In this document: in pieces, positions 9,228 to 17,834 of the stretch
Numbering within the stretch: position 1 is the stretch's first letter
How the letters are laid out: every line of letters begins with the position of its first letter
Source: Pseudoalteromonas rhizosphaerae
Lineage (GTDB): Bacteria > Pseudomonadota > Gammaproteobacteria > Enterobacterales > Alteromonadaceae
Direction: 5' to 3'
DNA: 64,000 bases
Assembly (NCBI RefSeq): GCF_902498845.1
Contig: NZ_CABVLM010000001.1
Span: forward strand, 248,001 to 312,000
Program-made: the position numbers and the translations under genes
Notes under the pieces: generated by a model
Seen by the model: the letters and a program-made list of their open reading frames with translations, nothing else
Told to the model about the DNA's origin: nothing
Databases searched by the model: none

Positions 9228-11804
9228 TTAAAAAGTATACGTTGCTTTGACATAATAGAAACCACCGTTAATACCATATGGCGAAGTTTCATAGTATTTA
9301 CCACCCCAGTTATTATTAGGTGCCACGGTAAAATCAAGTTTCTCTGCTTCTTGATCGAGCAGGTTTTGTGCGCCGACTGAGAAACTAATCGAATCATTCA
9401 AAAAGTAAGTTACTTCAGCGTCGAGCGTAATTGCTGCATCTGCCGTTTTTGCTGTTTCGTCATAATCTACATGCACACCTTGGTATTCACCAAAATAATT
9501 TGCACGAGTAAACATTGAGAAACTTTCCCATTGTTGTGACCAACTAAGCGTACCACGGTGATTTGGTAAGTCATTTTCTAAACGGCTTACTTTAAACACC
9601 CCAGTAATATCAGTTGAGCGAGTAACCTCAGTTTCATTCCAGTTGTAAGCTAAACTAAATGTTGAGCTACCACCGAGTAAATCTGTAGCATAGTTTGCTA
9701 CAAAGTCTATACCTTGAGTGGTGGTATCAAAGTCATTAGTAAAGAAGCTTACTTGCGCTAAGCTTTGCACGTTTGGCACACCAGCGGCTTCAAGCGTATC
9801 TTTATCAGCTTGACTCAGCTCGATTTTATCAGATTGACTAATACGGTCATCAACTTGGATATTGTAATAATCAATGGTTAGAAATACTTCACCGATGGTG
9901 TATACCGCGCCAAAGGTATAACTTTGCGACTCTTCAGGCTCAAGCTCTGTACCGCCTAACTGTACCGCAATTGGATTGGTCGGTGGTAGTAAAGCAGAGT
10001 CGACCAGTACACCACTGCTTAGGTTTGTTTGCACGTTACTGACATTGGCTTGGCCAACTGTAGGCGCGCGAAAGCCTGAACTGATTGAACCACGCACGTT
10101 TAAATCATCGGTTAAGTGATATTGAGCCATCAATTTATAGTTAACAGTAGAGCCAAACGTATCATAGTCTTCATAGCGTAGGGCTAAACCCATTAAGAAC
10201 TCTTCAGTAAATGGGGCTTCAATATCGACATAAGCGGCGTAGTTGCGACGAGTATATTCACCAGCGTCAGATGGTTTAAAGCCAGGGAAACCATTTGAAC
10301 CGATACCAAAACCTTGATCCGTTAGCGGGCCTGCTGTAAATGATGCTACATCACCAGAGGTAACTGTAAATGTTTCCTCGTGCCATTCAAGGCCACCGGC
10401 TATGTTCACATCGTATGCTAGATCAAAATCAAAGCCTTTTGATAAATCAAAATTAAAGTTTTTCTCTAATTGTGAGTATTTACCTGGGCTAAAATCACGC
10501 GGACTATCAGGACCTAATGACGCATTAATAGTGTCGTAGATAAAGTAACGAGATTCATTAAAGCCGACCGTACCACTTAAATCGTAGTATGCACCTTCTA
10601 ACATACCACCAGTGAACTCGCCTTTAGTTCCTATCGTAAGCGAGGTATCTGTGATGTTACCGCCAAAATTAGGTGTAAAACCACCAGGTAAAATTTCATT
10701 GAAGGCAAAACAGTCTGGATTATTAGCTACTTGGTTGATGTAAACTGGATTATCTAATACGTTGTCATCAATCATGATGTTAGTAGGGCAGTTACCACTC
10801 ATATCGCCAGTTAAATCGCCAACTAATAATGTTTCACCACCATCGTTTGAATAGGCCCCAGGGCGAGTGTGAGGATTACGATAATAAAAACCACCGCGTA
10901 CATCACGCTCTGAATAGTTACCAAACATATAAAATTCGGAGTTTTTAGTCAGCTCAAGGCCGACATTACCAAAAATAGAGATATCGTCATCAACTTCTGG
11001 TGCGCCCCATACCTGTGTAATCGGGGCAATGTCAGGAACACCAGCTGCGATAAGGGCCGTAGCATCGGCACGTTGTACAGAGCGGCTAGTAGCGTCAGCC
11101 GTTTTGTATTGGAAACTTAAATTTGCGAAGCCATTGTCGGTAAATGGTAGACCAATGTTACCGGAAATCTGTGTTGTATCACCGTCGCCTTCATAGTACT
11201 GACCTTGGCGTACTTCGAAACTGCCGCCTTCTGAGGCATCTTTTAGTACAAAGTTGATAACCCCTGCAATCGCATCTGAGCCGTACTGAGCGGCTGCGCC
11301 ATCTCTTAGTACTTCAACTTGTTTTAGTGCGATACTTGGAATAACTGAAATGTCTGCGCCTTGCGCACCATCATTTATGCCGCCACCTAAAAAGGCAATA
11401 ACAGAGGCACGATGACGACGTTTACCATTGAGTAATATCAATGTACTGTCAGAAGGTAGGCCACGTAAGTTAGCTGGGCGAACTAAAGATGCCGCATCAC
11501 TAATAGGCATTGAATGCACGTTTAATGATGGAATTGCGCCTTTTAATAGCTCGAGCATATCCGTATTACCTGATTTACCAAGTTCTTCACCACCGATGAT
11601 ATCGATAGGTACTGGTGAATCACCAATAGAGCGCGGTGCAGAGCGAGTTCCCACTACGGCAATTTTTTCTACATTTTTATTTACTTTAGTGACTTCAGCT
11701 TGCTCATCTGCAGCTAAGGCAGTTCCTGAAATAAATAAGCCTGCGGTAGTTGTCGTTAATGCAAGTTTAACCGCATGATTTAATAAATTATTTTTAAATT
11801 TCAT
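9228..11804 (-). CDS. TonB-dependent outer membrane receptor
   Basis: 858 residues. A signal peptide (first ~31 residues, ending GTALA) is followed by a TonB-box-like segment (EKIAVVGTRSAPRS), a plug domain with VEVLRDGAAAQYGSDAIAGVINF, and a large beta barrel ending in the outer-membrane signature FYYVKATYTF. The barrel has the FRAPTVGQANV and LDAEVTYFLNDSISFSVGAQNLLD segments typical of these receptors. The substrate is not evident; the overall style is the large Alteromonadales type often used for siderophores, peptides or carbohydrates. It ends in a strong terminator and stands alone. Confidence 0.93.
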   Translation of the reverse strand: MKFKNNLLNHAVKLALTTTTAGLFISGTALAADEQAEVTKVNKNVEKIAVVGTRSAPRSIGDSPVPIDIIGGEELGKSGNTDMLELLKGAIPSLNVHSMPISDAASLVRPANLRGLPSDSTLILLNGKRRHRASVIAFLGGGINDGAQGADISVIPSIALKQVEVLRDGAAAQYGSDAIAGVINFVLKDASEGGSFEVRQGQYYEGDGDTTQISGNIGLPFTDNGFANLSFQYKTADATSRSVQRADATALIAAGVPDIAPITQVWGAPEVDDDISIFGNVGLELTKNSEFYMFGNYSERDVRGGFYYRNPHTRPGAYSNDGGETLLVGDLTGDMSGNCPTNIMIDDNVLDNPVYINQVANNPDCFAFNEILPGGFTPNFGGNITDTSLTIGTKGEFTGGMLEGAYYDLSGTVGFNESRYFIYDTINASLGPDSPRDFSPGKYSQLEKNFNFDLSKGFDFDLAYDVNIAGGLEWHEETFTVTSGDVASFTAGPLTDQGFGIGSNGFPGFKPSDAGEYTRRNYAAYVDIEAPFTEEFLMGLALRYEDYDTFGSTVNYKLMAQYHLTDDLNVRGSISSGFRAPTVGQANVSNVQTNLSSGVLVDSALLPPTNPIAVQLGGTELEPEESQSYTFGAVYTIGEVFLTIDYYNIQVDDRISQSDKIELSQADKDTLEAAGVPNVQSLAQVSFFTNDFDTTTQGIDFVANYATDLLGGSSTFSLAYNWNETEVTRSTDITGVFKVSRLENDLPNHRGTLSWSQQWESFSMFTRANYFGEYQGVHVDYDETAKTADAAITLDAEVTYFLNDSISFSVGAQNLLDQEAEKLDFTVAPNNNWGGKYYETSPYGINGGFYYVKATYTF

Positions 11805-12115
11805 TCTAATTTCCCCAGTTAGAATTATAGTAATTTCGTAACTACATGATTTTTATCAAGCCATATAGTTCATTAAAGTTATACAGTTTGTTAAATAATT
11901 GTGCAAGGTGTTAAATAGTTTGGTTTTTTTTTGTGTTTTCTATAGAGGAAATTCGAGATTCACTTACCTACATGAAAAATAATGATATTTTTAAGGCGGG
12001 GATTAGAAATTAAGCATTTAATGTAATTTTTATTGTAAAATAAATCAGAAAAAAATAATAATTTTGTAAATAGAAGTTTTTAGACTGGAAACTGTTCAGT
12101 AAAGTTCAATGGTAA
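11805..12115. other. 311-base intergenic region, probable promoter and leader of the TonB receptor gene
   Basis: Very AT-rich, without a supported open frame. The minus-strand leader directly upstream of the receptor ATG contains a GGGGAAAT ribosome site. No clear Fur-type 19-mer was found here. The stretch near 12000-12080 is poly-A/T rich. I see no RNA gene. Confidence 0.4.
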
Positions 12116-12298
12116 TTATAGGTTATCAGTTTGTTCAGGATTTTGTTGTCGCCAAGCTTTTAACGCTTCTCGGTATTCATCCCAAACACATGGGCAACAA
12201 CTGCCACCACCGCAGCACTGATCAGCAGCCGGTCTGGTTGGTTTTGTGTCGTCAACTCGGTTTGCTATATCGGCTGTGTTTTGCGGTATTTTATTCAT
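12116..12298 (-). CDS. small cysteine-rich protein, oxidoreductase-like domain
   Basis: 60 residues. The core CCGGGSCCPCVWDEYREAL matches the oxidoreductase-like N-terminal domain family (PF09791 as I recall), whose hallmark is clustered cysteines followed by CVWDxY. Function is not established; metal or cluster binding is plausible from the five cysteines. A longer frame on the other strand covers the same bases but has no recognisable features, so this strand is preferred. It faces the LETM1-like gene divergently. Confidence 0.72.
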   Translation of the reverse strand: MNKIPQNTADIANRVDDTKPTRPAADQCCGGGSCCPCVWDEYREALKAWRQQNPEQTDNL

Positions 12299-12412
12299 TA
12301 CTTATAGGTTTAATAATATGGGCCGTTTATTGGCCAGTGATTATACTTAATCATGGCTTTTTTACTAGCTGAGAAATAATCTGGATCTGTTAATCGGTGA
12401 TTGTATTAAATT

Positions 12413-12901
12413 ATGCTTTGTGAAGTGTTAAGGCTATGTGAGAATAGCGTTATGCGACTATATAAAGTTATTCATCGTGCCCCAATTCGAGTGGCAAAAA
12501 TTACTACAAAACGCCAACAGTTGCGTTTCAAGCGCGCTATGGTAGCACTTAAAATTGCACTGGCGCAGGAAAAGCAAGAAACCAAAGAAATGCTCACAAT
12601 TTATCGTCGCTACACCCAAGGAGATGTGAGTAAAGAGGATCTGCAAAAAGCGAATGCCCAGTTTGTTGATATTCTCAAAGGATTGGGTTTAGGTGTTTTT
12701 GCTGTTTTACCTTTTGCACCTGTGACTATTCCACTGGTTGTTAAGTTGGGTCAATGGGTTGGGGTTGATGTACTGCCAAGTTCATTTAACATCAATAAAT
12801 CACTTAAAGATATTGACCAGCAGATCGCCGATGAAGAGCAGCACCACCACCACGCTGAAAAAACGGCAAAGTCAGACGTAAAACCACCTGTAAAAAAATA
12901 A
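12413..12901 (+). CDS. LETM1-like domain protein
   Basis: 162 residues, or 149 if translation begins at the ATG at 12452, which starts MRLYKVIHRA. The N-terminal half is basic and helical, including a coiled stretch (ALAQEKQETKEMLTIYRR). The segment GVFAVLPFAPVTIPLVVKLG followed by GVDVLPSSF strongly recalls the LETM1 ribosome-binding-like domain seen in short bacterial proteins. A hydrophobic stretch at about 105-125 could be membrane-associated. The tail is His- and Lys-rich. Neither start has a strong ribosome site. Role unknown. Confidence 0.65.
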   Translation: MLCEVLRLCENSVMRLYKVIHRAPIRVAKITTKRQQLRFKRAMVALKIALAQEKQETKEMLTIYRRYTQGDVSKEDLQKANAQFVDILKGLGLGVFAVLPFAPVTIPLVVKLGQWVGVDVLPSSFNINKSLKDIDQQIADEEQHHHHAEKTAKSDVKPPVKK

Positions 12902-12995
12902 TGCCATGCAGTTTAAAGGATAGTCTTTGTGCTATACCTTTTATGCTGAGTTATTGATATGCTTGATCATCATATAATTTTAAACGAGTCATTTA

Positions 12996-14357
12996 ATGAG
13001 TACATTAATTCGTCATAGTTCTACGGGTATTCCTTTATCTTTTATTGTTAAAAATGACTTAGCTACATGGCAAGCACAGCAGCCAATTTTTTTACAAAAC
13101 TGGCTAAATAGCTGTGATTTTGCAAAACAAGGTTTAGCCTTGGTGGTCAATCCACAAAGTGGAGCGCTAAGTCAGGTGTATTGTTTAGTTAATAGCGTTG
13201 ATGACTTTTGGCTCGCGGGTGAATTAGCCAGCAAACTGCCAGCAGGAATTTACCAAGTTCAAGAGTGTGAACAACAATTAGAACAGATTGCTCTGGGTTT
13301 TATACTTGGTGGTTATGAATTTAGCGAATATAAAGCCAAAGGTGCTGTAAAAGCACAATTAGCAATAGCCGATGAAGCATTGTTTGCGCGTATTACACGC
13401 CAAGCAAATGCGATTAACTTAGTTAGAGATCTAGTTAATACGCCCGCCGCAGACATGATGCCACAGCACTTATCACAAGTGATGGCTGATTTAGCACACA
13501 CTTACAATGGCCAATTCAATGAATGGATAGGGGATGAATTATTAGAACAAAACTATCCAACTATCCACATGGTAGGCCGCGCCAGTGAAAATAAACCGCG
13601 TTTACTTGATTTACACTGGGGCGCTGCAGACGCTCCTTTGATCACCTTAGTCGGTAAAGGTGTTTGTTTTGACTCTGGTGGTTTAGATCTTAAACCAAGC
13701 TCAGGTATGCGCAATATGAAAAAAGACATGGGCGGCGCAGCTCATGTAATTGGTTTAGCGCAGTTAATTATGGCGGCAAATTTACCAATTCGTTTACGCG
13801 TGTTGGTACCTGCTGTTGAGAATGCGGTATCGCGCAATGCATTTCGCCCTGGCGATGTAATTAAAACACGAAAAGGTATTATGGTCGAAATCGATAACAC
13901 CGACGCAGAGGGGCGTTTAGTGTTATGTGATGCACTCACGGAAGCACAAAATGACAATCCTGAGTTGATCATTGATTTTGCAACCTTAACCGGTGCTTGT
14001 CGTATTGCGTTAGGCACTGAGTTACCAGGGTTTTTCTCAACTGAGCGTGATGTTGCCAATGGCATTATTGACGCCGGTATTGCAGTAAGCGACCCGGTTT
14101 GGCAATTACCGCTTTTTGAGCAATATAAAAGTTTATTAAAAAGTGATGTTGCTGATATGGCTAACTGTGCAAGTACCCCATTCGGCGGCGCAATTACTGC
14201 TGCACTTTATTTAAAAGAATTTGTAGAGCCAACCACACCATGGGTACATTTTGATGTAATGGCATGGAATATCCGCTCATTACCAGGTCGTCCAGTCGGT
14301 GGTGAAGCACTCGGTATTCGTGCCGTATTTAACTACTTACAAAGTCGTTTTAAATAA
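12996..14357 (+). CDS. M17 leucyl aminopeptidase family protein
   Basis: Cytosolic zinc or manganese aminopeptidase that removes N-terminal residues from peptides. The 453 residues have the M17 layout: a variable N-domain, then the catalytic domain with GKGVCFDSGGLDLKPS (Lys221 and Asp226), Asp244, and the NTDAEGRLVL signature with Asp303, Glu305 and Arg307, matching the two-metal site of PepA. It is shorter than E. coli PepA and near PepB in size, so I give no symbol. The ribosome site before the ATG is weak. Confidence 0.92.
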   Translation: MSTLIRHSSTGIPLSFIVKNDLATWQAQQPIFLQNWLNSCDFAKQGLALVVNPQSGALSQVYCLVNSVDDFWLAGELASKLPAGIYQVQECEQQLEQIALGFILGGYEFSEYKAKGAVKAQLAIADEALFARITRQANAINLVRDLVNTPAADMMPQHLSQVMADLAHTYNGQFNEWIGDELLEQNYPTIHMVGRASENKPRLLDLHWGAADAPLITLVGKGVCFDSGGLDLKPSSGMRNMKKDMGGAAHVIGLAQLIMAANLPIRLRVLVPAVENAVSRNAFRPGDVIKTRKGIMVEIDNTDAEGRLVLCDALTEAQNDNPELIIDFATLTGACRIALGTELPGFFSTERDVANGIIDAGIAVSDPVWQLPLFEQYKSLLKSDVADMANCASTPFGGAITAALYLKEFVEPTTPWVHFDVMAWNIRSLPGRPVGGEALGIRAVFNYLQSRFK

Positions 14358-14362
14358 ATTTA

Positions 14363-14397
14363 TTGAGCTTTGTGAGGTTATGCCTCATAAAGCTCAA
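14363..14397. terminator. stem-loop between convergent genes
   Basis: An almost perfect hairpin: TTGAGCTTTGTGAGG pairs with CCTCATAAAGCTCAA across a TTATG loop, with one mismatch. It overlaps the last codons and stop of the VOC gene and lies just after the aminopeptidase stop. There is no good T-run on either side, so it may act as a bidirectional terminator or an RNA 3' stabiliser. Confidence 0.55.
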
Positions 14398-14767
14398 GCG
14401 GTAACCCATCAGGATCGGCAAAAAAAGTAAACTGTTTACCTGTGTATTCATCCGTTCGAATCTCTTCTACTGCTACACCTTGGCTTTGCAAATACACTTT
14501 ACTTTGCTCAATATTGGCCACTTTAAATGCTAAATGTCGTAAACCTTGTGCTTCTGGGTAACTAGGTCGCTTTGGTGCATTATCAAATGAAAATAGCTCT
14601 ATTTGGCTACCATCAGGCAAGGCTAAATCTAATTTGTATGAGTGGCGATGTTGGCGAAAATGCTCTGCAATTATCGGCAGCTGTAAGATCTGATGATAAA
14701 AATTTTTTGAGCGGGTGTAATCGCTGCATATAATTGCAGCGTGGTGAATTCCTAGCAATTGCATCAT
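14378..14767 (-). CDS. VOC family protein, YaeR/GloA2-like
   Basis: 129 residues of the vicinal-oxygen-chelate (glyoxalase I-like) fold. It aligns by eye with E. coli YaeR throughout: HHAAIICSDYTRSKNFYH at the start, IELFSFDNAPKRPSYPEA and GLRHLAFKV in the middle, and FTFFADPDGLPLELYE at the end. The conserved metal-site candidates are the His of the first motif, the Glu in IELFSF, the His in GLRHLAF and the Glu of LELYE. The substrate is unknown. Downstream of the KAS III gene on the same strand, but a hairpin separates them. Confidence 0.88.
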   Translation of the reverse strand: MMQLLGIHHAAIICSDYTRSKNFYHQILQLPIIAEHFRQHRHSYKLDLALPDGSQIELFSFDNAPKRPSYPEAQGLRHLAFKVANIEQSKVYLQSQGVAVEEIRTDEYTGKQFTFFADPDGLPLELYEA

Positions 14768-14786
14768 TTTTAGCTATCTGTGGTAA

Positions 14787-14809
14787 ATGGCGCAGTATAG
14801 CTGCGCCAT
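14787..14809 (-). terminator. hairpin after the KAS III gene
   Basis: A perfect 9-bp inverted repeat (ATGGCGCAG / CTGCGCCAT) with a TATAG loop, located 11 bases after the KAS III stop and before the VOC gene. The T-run is weak, so attenuation rather than full termination is possible. Confidence 0.6.
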
Positions 14810-14819
14810 ATTGAGTATG

Positions 14820-15896
14820 TTATTGATCACTGCCTTTGCAAGCTGCTACTGCGGGGGCCACTAACTCTAAACCGGTTTTATCACACGGTGGTAGTGCTGC
14901 ATCGCTAACGCTGATTGGCGTGACGCGTTCGCCCCATTTTATGTAACTAGCAGCCCAAGTTAATCCGGCACCAAATGCTGCAGACATGATATTAGCATGT
15001 GGTTTAATTAATCCTTGCTCAACAGCTTCACATAATGCGATTGCAATAGTTGCTGCCGATGTATTGCCGTATTCGCCAATGTTAACCATTACTTTTTCAT
15101 CTGGCACTTTTAAGCGATGTTGAATGGCTTGAATGATACGTAAATTTGCTTGGTGTGGCACAAGTACATCGATATCATCAAGGCTCAAATTTGCTTGTGT
15201 GAGCACATCGTCACAGGCTTCACTCATGCCCTTTACTGCGCGTTTAAAGATTTCGCGACCTTCAAATAATAAATCAGATGGCCCAATAGGCACATATTTA
15301 TTTAAGTCACTACCAAAGTTAGTGATATGCAAGATATCACGGTCTTCGCTATCACAGCCTGTTTTTGTCGCGAGTAAACCCGCTGGTGTGTCTGCGGCTT
15401 CAAGTACTACGGCACCGGCGCCATCACCAAATAACACCGCACTGTCACGGCGATCCCAGTTTACATACCAGGTCATACGTTCAGCAGCAATTACTACAGC
15501 TTTTTTGATCATACCGGCTTGAATTTGTGCAGTCGCTGCTTGTATTGCATATAAAAAACCAGAGCAAGCTGCATTGGTGTCCATAGCGGCAGCGCCAACT
15601 GCACCAATGTTTTTTTGTACTAACGAAGCTGTGTTTGCCACCATAGTAGAGGGCGTACATGTTGCTAATAACACTAAGTCAATGTCTTTAGCATCAATGC
15701 CAGCACAGGCTATTGCATGTTTAGCTGCTACAGTGGCAAGCTCTGCAGTACTAACGTGGCTTACTCTACGGGCTTTTATACCAGTGCGGGATGTGATCCA
15801 TTCATCATTGGTATCAACTAATTGGCTAATTTCATCGTTGCTAATACGCGCTGGTGGGATACATTTACCCCAACCCGTTATATGTGCGTAGGTCAT
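14820..15896 (-). CDS. beta-ketoacyl-ACP synthase III family enzyme (FabH-like)
   Basis: 358 residues of the KAS III thiolase fold. Catalytic triad visible: Cys111 in [12 protein letters not shown], His248 in VPHQANLRI, Asn278 in [11 protein letters not shown]. It condenses an acyl-CoA starter with malonyl-ACP, in fatty-acid initiation or a secondary pathway. It carries a C-terminal extension of about 35 residues (after [10 protein letters not shown]) not usual in housekeeping FabH, and it stands outside any fab cluster. It may therefore be a second, specialised copy. An isolated KAS III of this kind is frequent in Alteromonadales. Confidence 0.9.
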   Translation of the reverse strand: MTYAHITGWGKCIPPARISNDEISQLVDTNDEWITSRTGIKARRVSHVSTAELATVAAKHAIACAGIDAKDIDLVLLATCTPSTMVANTASLVQKNIGAVGAAAMDTNAACSGFLYAIQAATAQIQAGMIKKAVVIAAERMTWYVNWDRRDSAVLFGDGAGAVVLEAADTPAGLLATKTGCDSEDRDILHITNFGSDLNKYVPIGPSDLLFEGREIFKRAVKGMSEACDDVLTQANLSLDDIDVLVPHQANLRIIQAIQHRLKVPDEKVMVNIGEYGNTSAATIAIALCEAVEQGLIKPHANIMSAAFGAGLTWAASYIKWGERVTPISVSDAALPPCDKTGLELVAPAVAACKGSDQ

Positions 15897-16049
15897 AGTG
15901 TGCTCTCTTTAAGTGGTCAGACATGTGTCATCTATGTTTGATTTATACCAAAAATCCAGTTCTAAGACTAGTTTATAACTTAGCTTACGTCGTAAATAGT
16001 GGTAATTAAACGTAATTTAGGCTAATGGTAGTAGAAAAATGAGGTAAAC

Positions 16050-17363
16050 ATGAAACAAAAATTAATTACTATCTTGGCTGCATTGGGTACGACGGTATAT
16101 TCTGCGGCGAGTTTTGCAACACAAACTCAGGTTATTTACGCAGGATCAATGTTAGCAGGTGCTGAACAAACACTAGAAAAGCAACGCACTATTGTTATAG
16201 AAGACGCTATCATCACGCGCATCGAAAAAGGCTATATGAGTGTTACCGATCTAGCATTGCCCGATGCAAAGATCATTGATTTAAAAAATCAATTTGTTAT
16301 GCCTGGATTAATTGATATGCACGTACATGTTACTTTTGAGCGTGACTCAAGTGCTAATCCACATCGCTGGCTAACAGAATATGAGGCTGATTATGCGCTG
16401 CGCTCAGTTAAATATTTGCAGCGCACTCTTGCTGCGGGTTTTACCTCCGTGCGTGATTTAGGTAGTAGCTATAAAGTGATCTTTCCACTACAGCGTGCCG
16501 TTGAGCGTGGAGATATTCAAGGGCCACGTATTTTTGCTGCAGGAGATACAATTACCCCAACAGGCGGGCATGCTGATCTGCACGGTTACCGTAAAGATAT
16601 TAGTGATGTGATAAGTGGAGGGTTAGGGGTGTGTGATGGTGCTGATGATTGTCGCCGCGCGGTTCGTGAAGTAATTAAATCAGGTGCTGATGTAATTAAA
16701 ATTACCGCAACGGGTGGGGTGTTAAGTAATACCGCAGCGGGTGTCAATCAGCAGTTCACAGATCAAGAGTTGATGGCGATTGTTGATACTGCACATAACT
16801 TAGGGCGCAGCGTAACAGCCCATGCTCATGGTACATCAGGGATCAAAGCGGCATTACGTGCAGGTGTTGATTCAATTGAACATGGCTCTTACCTAGACAA
16901 AGAGACTGTTAAGTTATTTAAGCAATACAACGCTTATTTAGTGCCCACGTTATTGGCAGGCCAAACGGTCAGTCAAGAAGTTCTCAGTAACCCAAATATG
17001 CCAACAGCTATTGCTGATAAAGTACGCACCGTTGTACCAAATGTTGCAGCTTCATTTAAGCTGGCATTAAAAAACAATGTTAATATTGCTTTTGGTACAG
17101 ATTCTGGCGTATCACGCCATGGTAATAATGCTGATGAGTTTTTATGGTTAGTTAAATATGGCATGACTGAAAAACAGGCTATTATGTCAGCAACAGTTAA
17201 TGCCGCTAAGTTACTCGGCCAACAAGACCGACTAGGGCAGTTGAGTGTTGGTAAACAAGCAGATATCATCAGCGTTAATGGCTCTCCTCTTGATGATATA
17301 ACGACATTGCAAAATGTACAATTTGTGATGAAAGCAGGGCAAATATATAAACACCAATTGTAG
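16050..17363 (+). CDS. secreted metal-dependent amidohydrolase (Xaa-Pro dipeptidase/imidazolonepropionase-like)
   Basis: 437 residues with a signal peptide (MKQKLITILAALGTTVYSAASFA), so probably periplasmic. The amidohydrolase barrel shows His91 and His93 in LIDMHVHV, the carboxylated-lysine candidate Lys217 in DVIKITATGG, His258 in TAHAHG, His278 in SIEHGS, and Asp351 in FGTDSG: a full binuclear site. Close relatives hydrolyse dipeptides ending in proline, or similar cyclic amides; the substrate here is unproven. A GAGGT ribosome site precedes the start. The small SnoaL-like gene follows by 8 bases, probably in one operon. Confidence 0.9.
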   Translation: MKQKLITILAALGTTVYSAASFATQTQVIYAGSMLAGAEQTLEKQRTIVIEDAIITRIEKGYMSVTDLALPDAKIIDLKNQFVMPGLIDMHVHVTFERDSSANPHRWLTEYEADYALRSVKYLQRTLAAGFTSVRDLGSSYKVIFPLQRAVERGDIQGPRIFAAGDTITPTGGHADLHGYRKDISDVISGGLGVCDGADDCRRAVREVIKSGADVIKITATGGVLSNTAAGVNQQFTDQELMAIVDTAHNLGRSVTAHAHGTSGIKAALRAGVDSIEHGSYLDKETVKLFKQYNAYLVPTLLAGQTVSQEVLSNPNMPTAIADKVRTVVPNVAASFKLALKNNVNIAFGTDSGVSRHGNNADEFLWLVKYGMTEKQAIMSATVNAAKLLGQQDRLGQLSVGKQADIISVNGSPLDDITTLQNVQFVMKAGQIYKHQL

Positions 17364-17371
17364 GATACAGT

Positions 17372-17776
17372 ATGGGCAGCAAAATCAAGGCATCATTGTT
17401 TAATCATTTGATTGACGCTGAGCGCCAATTATTAGATCCTGAGATCCGTCAATCTGAGCAGGCATTGGATGCTTTGCTCGATGATGATTTTATTGAAATT
17501 GCCGCTAATGGTACTGTATTTAATAAATATCAAGTATTAACGCGGTTACCTACCGAAGTCGTGCCGCAGTTTTACAATCAGCATTTTAAAGGCCGAATGC
17601 TTAGTGATGATATTGCCCAACTAAGTTATCAAGCGGCATATCGGCGCTCTGCGCGCGCTGAGTTTAACTATTCGTTACGGATGTCGCTGTGGCGATTAAC
17701 CGAAGGCCAGTGGAAAATGGTGTTTCATCAAGGAACGCCGTGTGCTGTGTTTAGTATCTCTATGGATGATGATTAG
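17372..17776 (+). CDS. DUF4440/SnoaL-like protein
   Basis: 134 residues with the NTF2-like cone pattern: an opening helix (LIDAERQLLDPEIRQ), DDDFIEIAANGTVFNKYQVL, later a sheet with FNYSLRMSLWRLTEGQWKMVFHQGTPC. This is the usual DUF4440 signature including the terminal W-K-hydrophobic-HQGT motif. No signal peptide. It probably belongs to the amidohydrolase operon. Function unknown. Confidence 0.8.
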   Translation: MGSKIKASLFNHLIDAERQLLDPEIRQSEQALDALLDDDFIEIAANGTVFNKYQVLTRLPTEVVPQFYNQHFKGRMLSDDIAQLSYQAAYRRSARAEFNYSLRMSLWRLTEGQWKMVFHQGTPCAVFSISMDDD

Positions 17777-17834
17777 GTTAACCTTCTTTAATTAGGCATT
17801 TTTTATTAGGTATTTTTTTGTTAGGTAATTATGT

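Noticed and set aside
12109-12372. Plus-strand frame of 87 residues with a hydrophobic C-terminus
   Set aside because: It overlaps the opposite-strand gene with the CVWDxY motif. It has no ribosome site and no recognisable domain.
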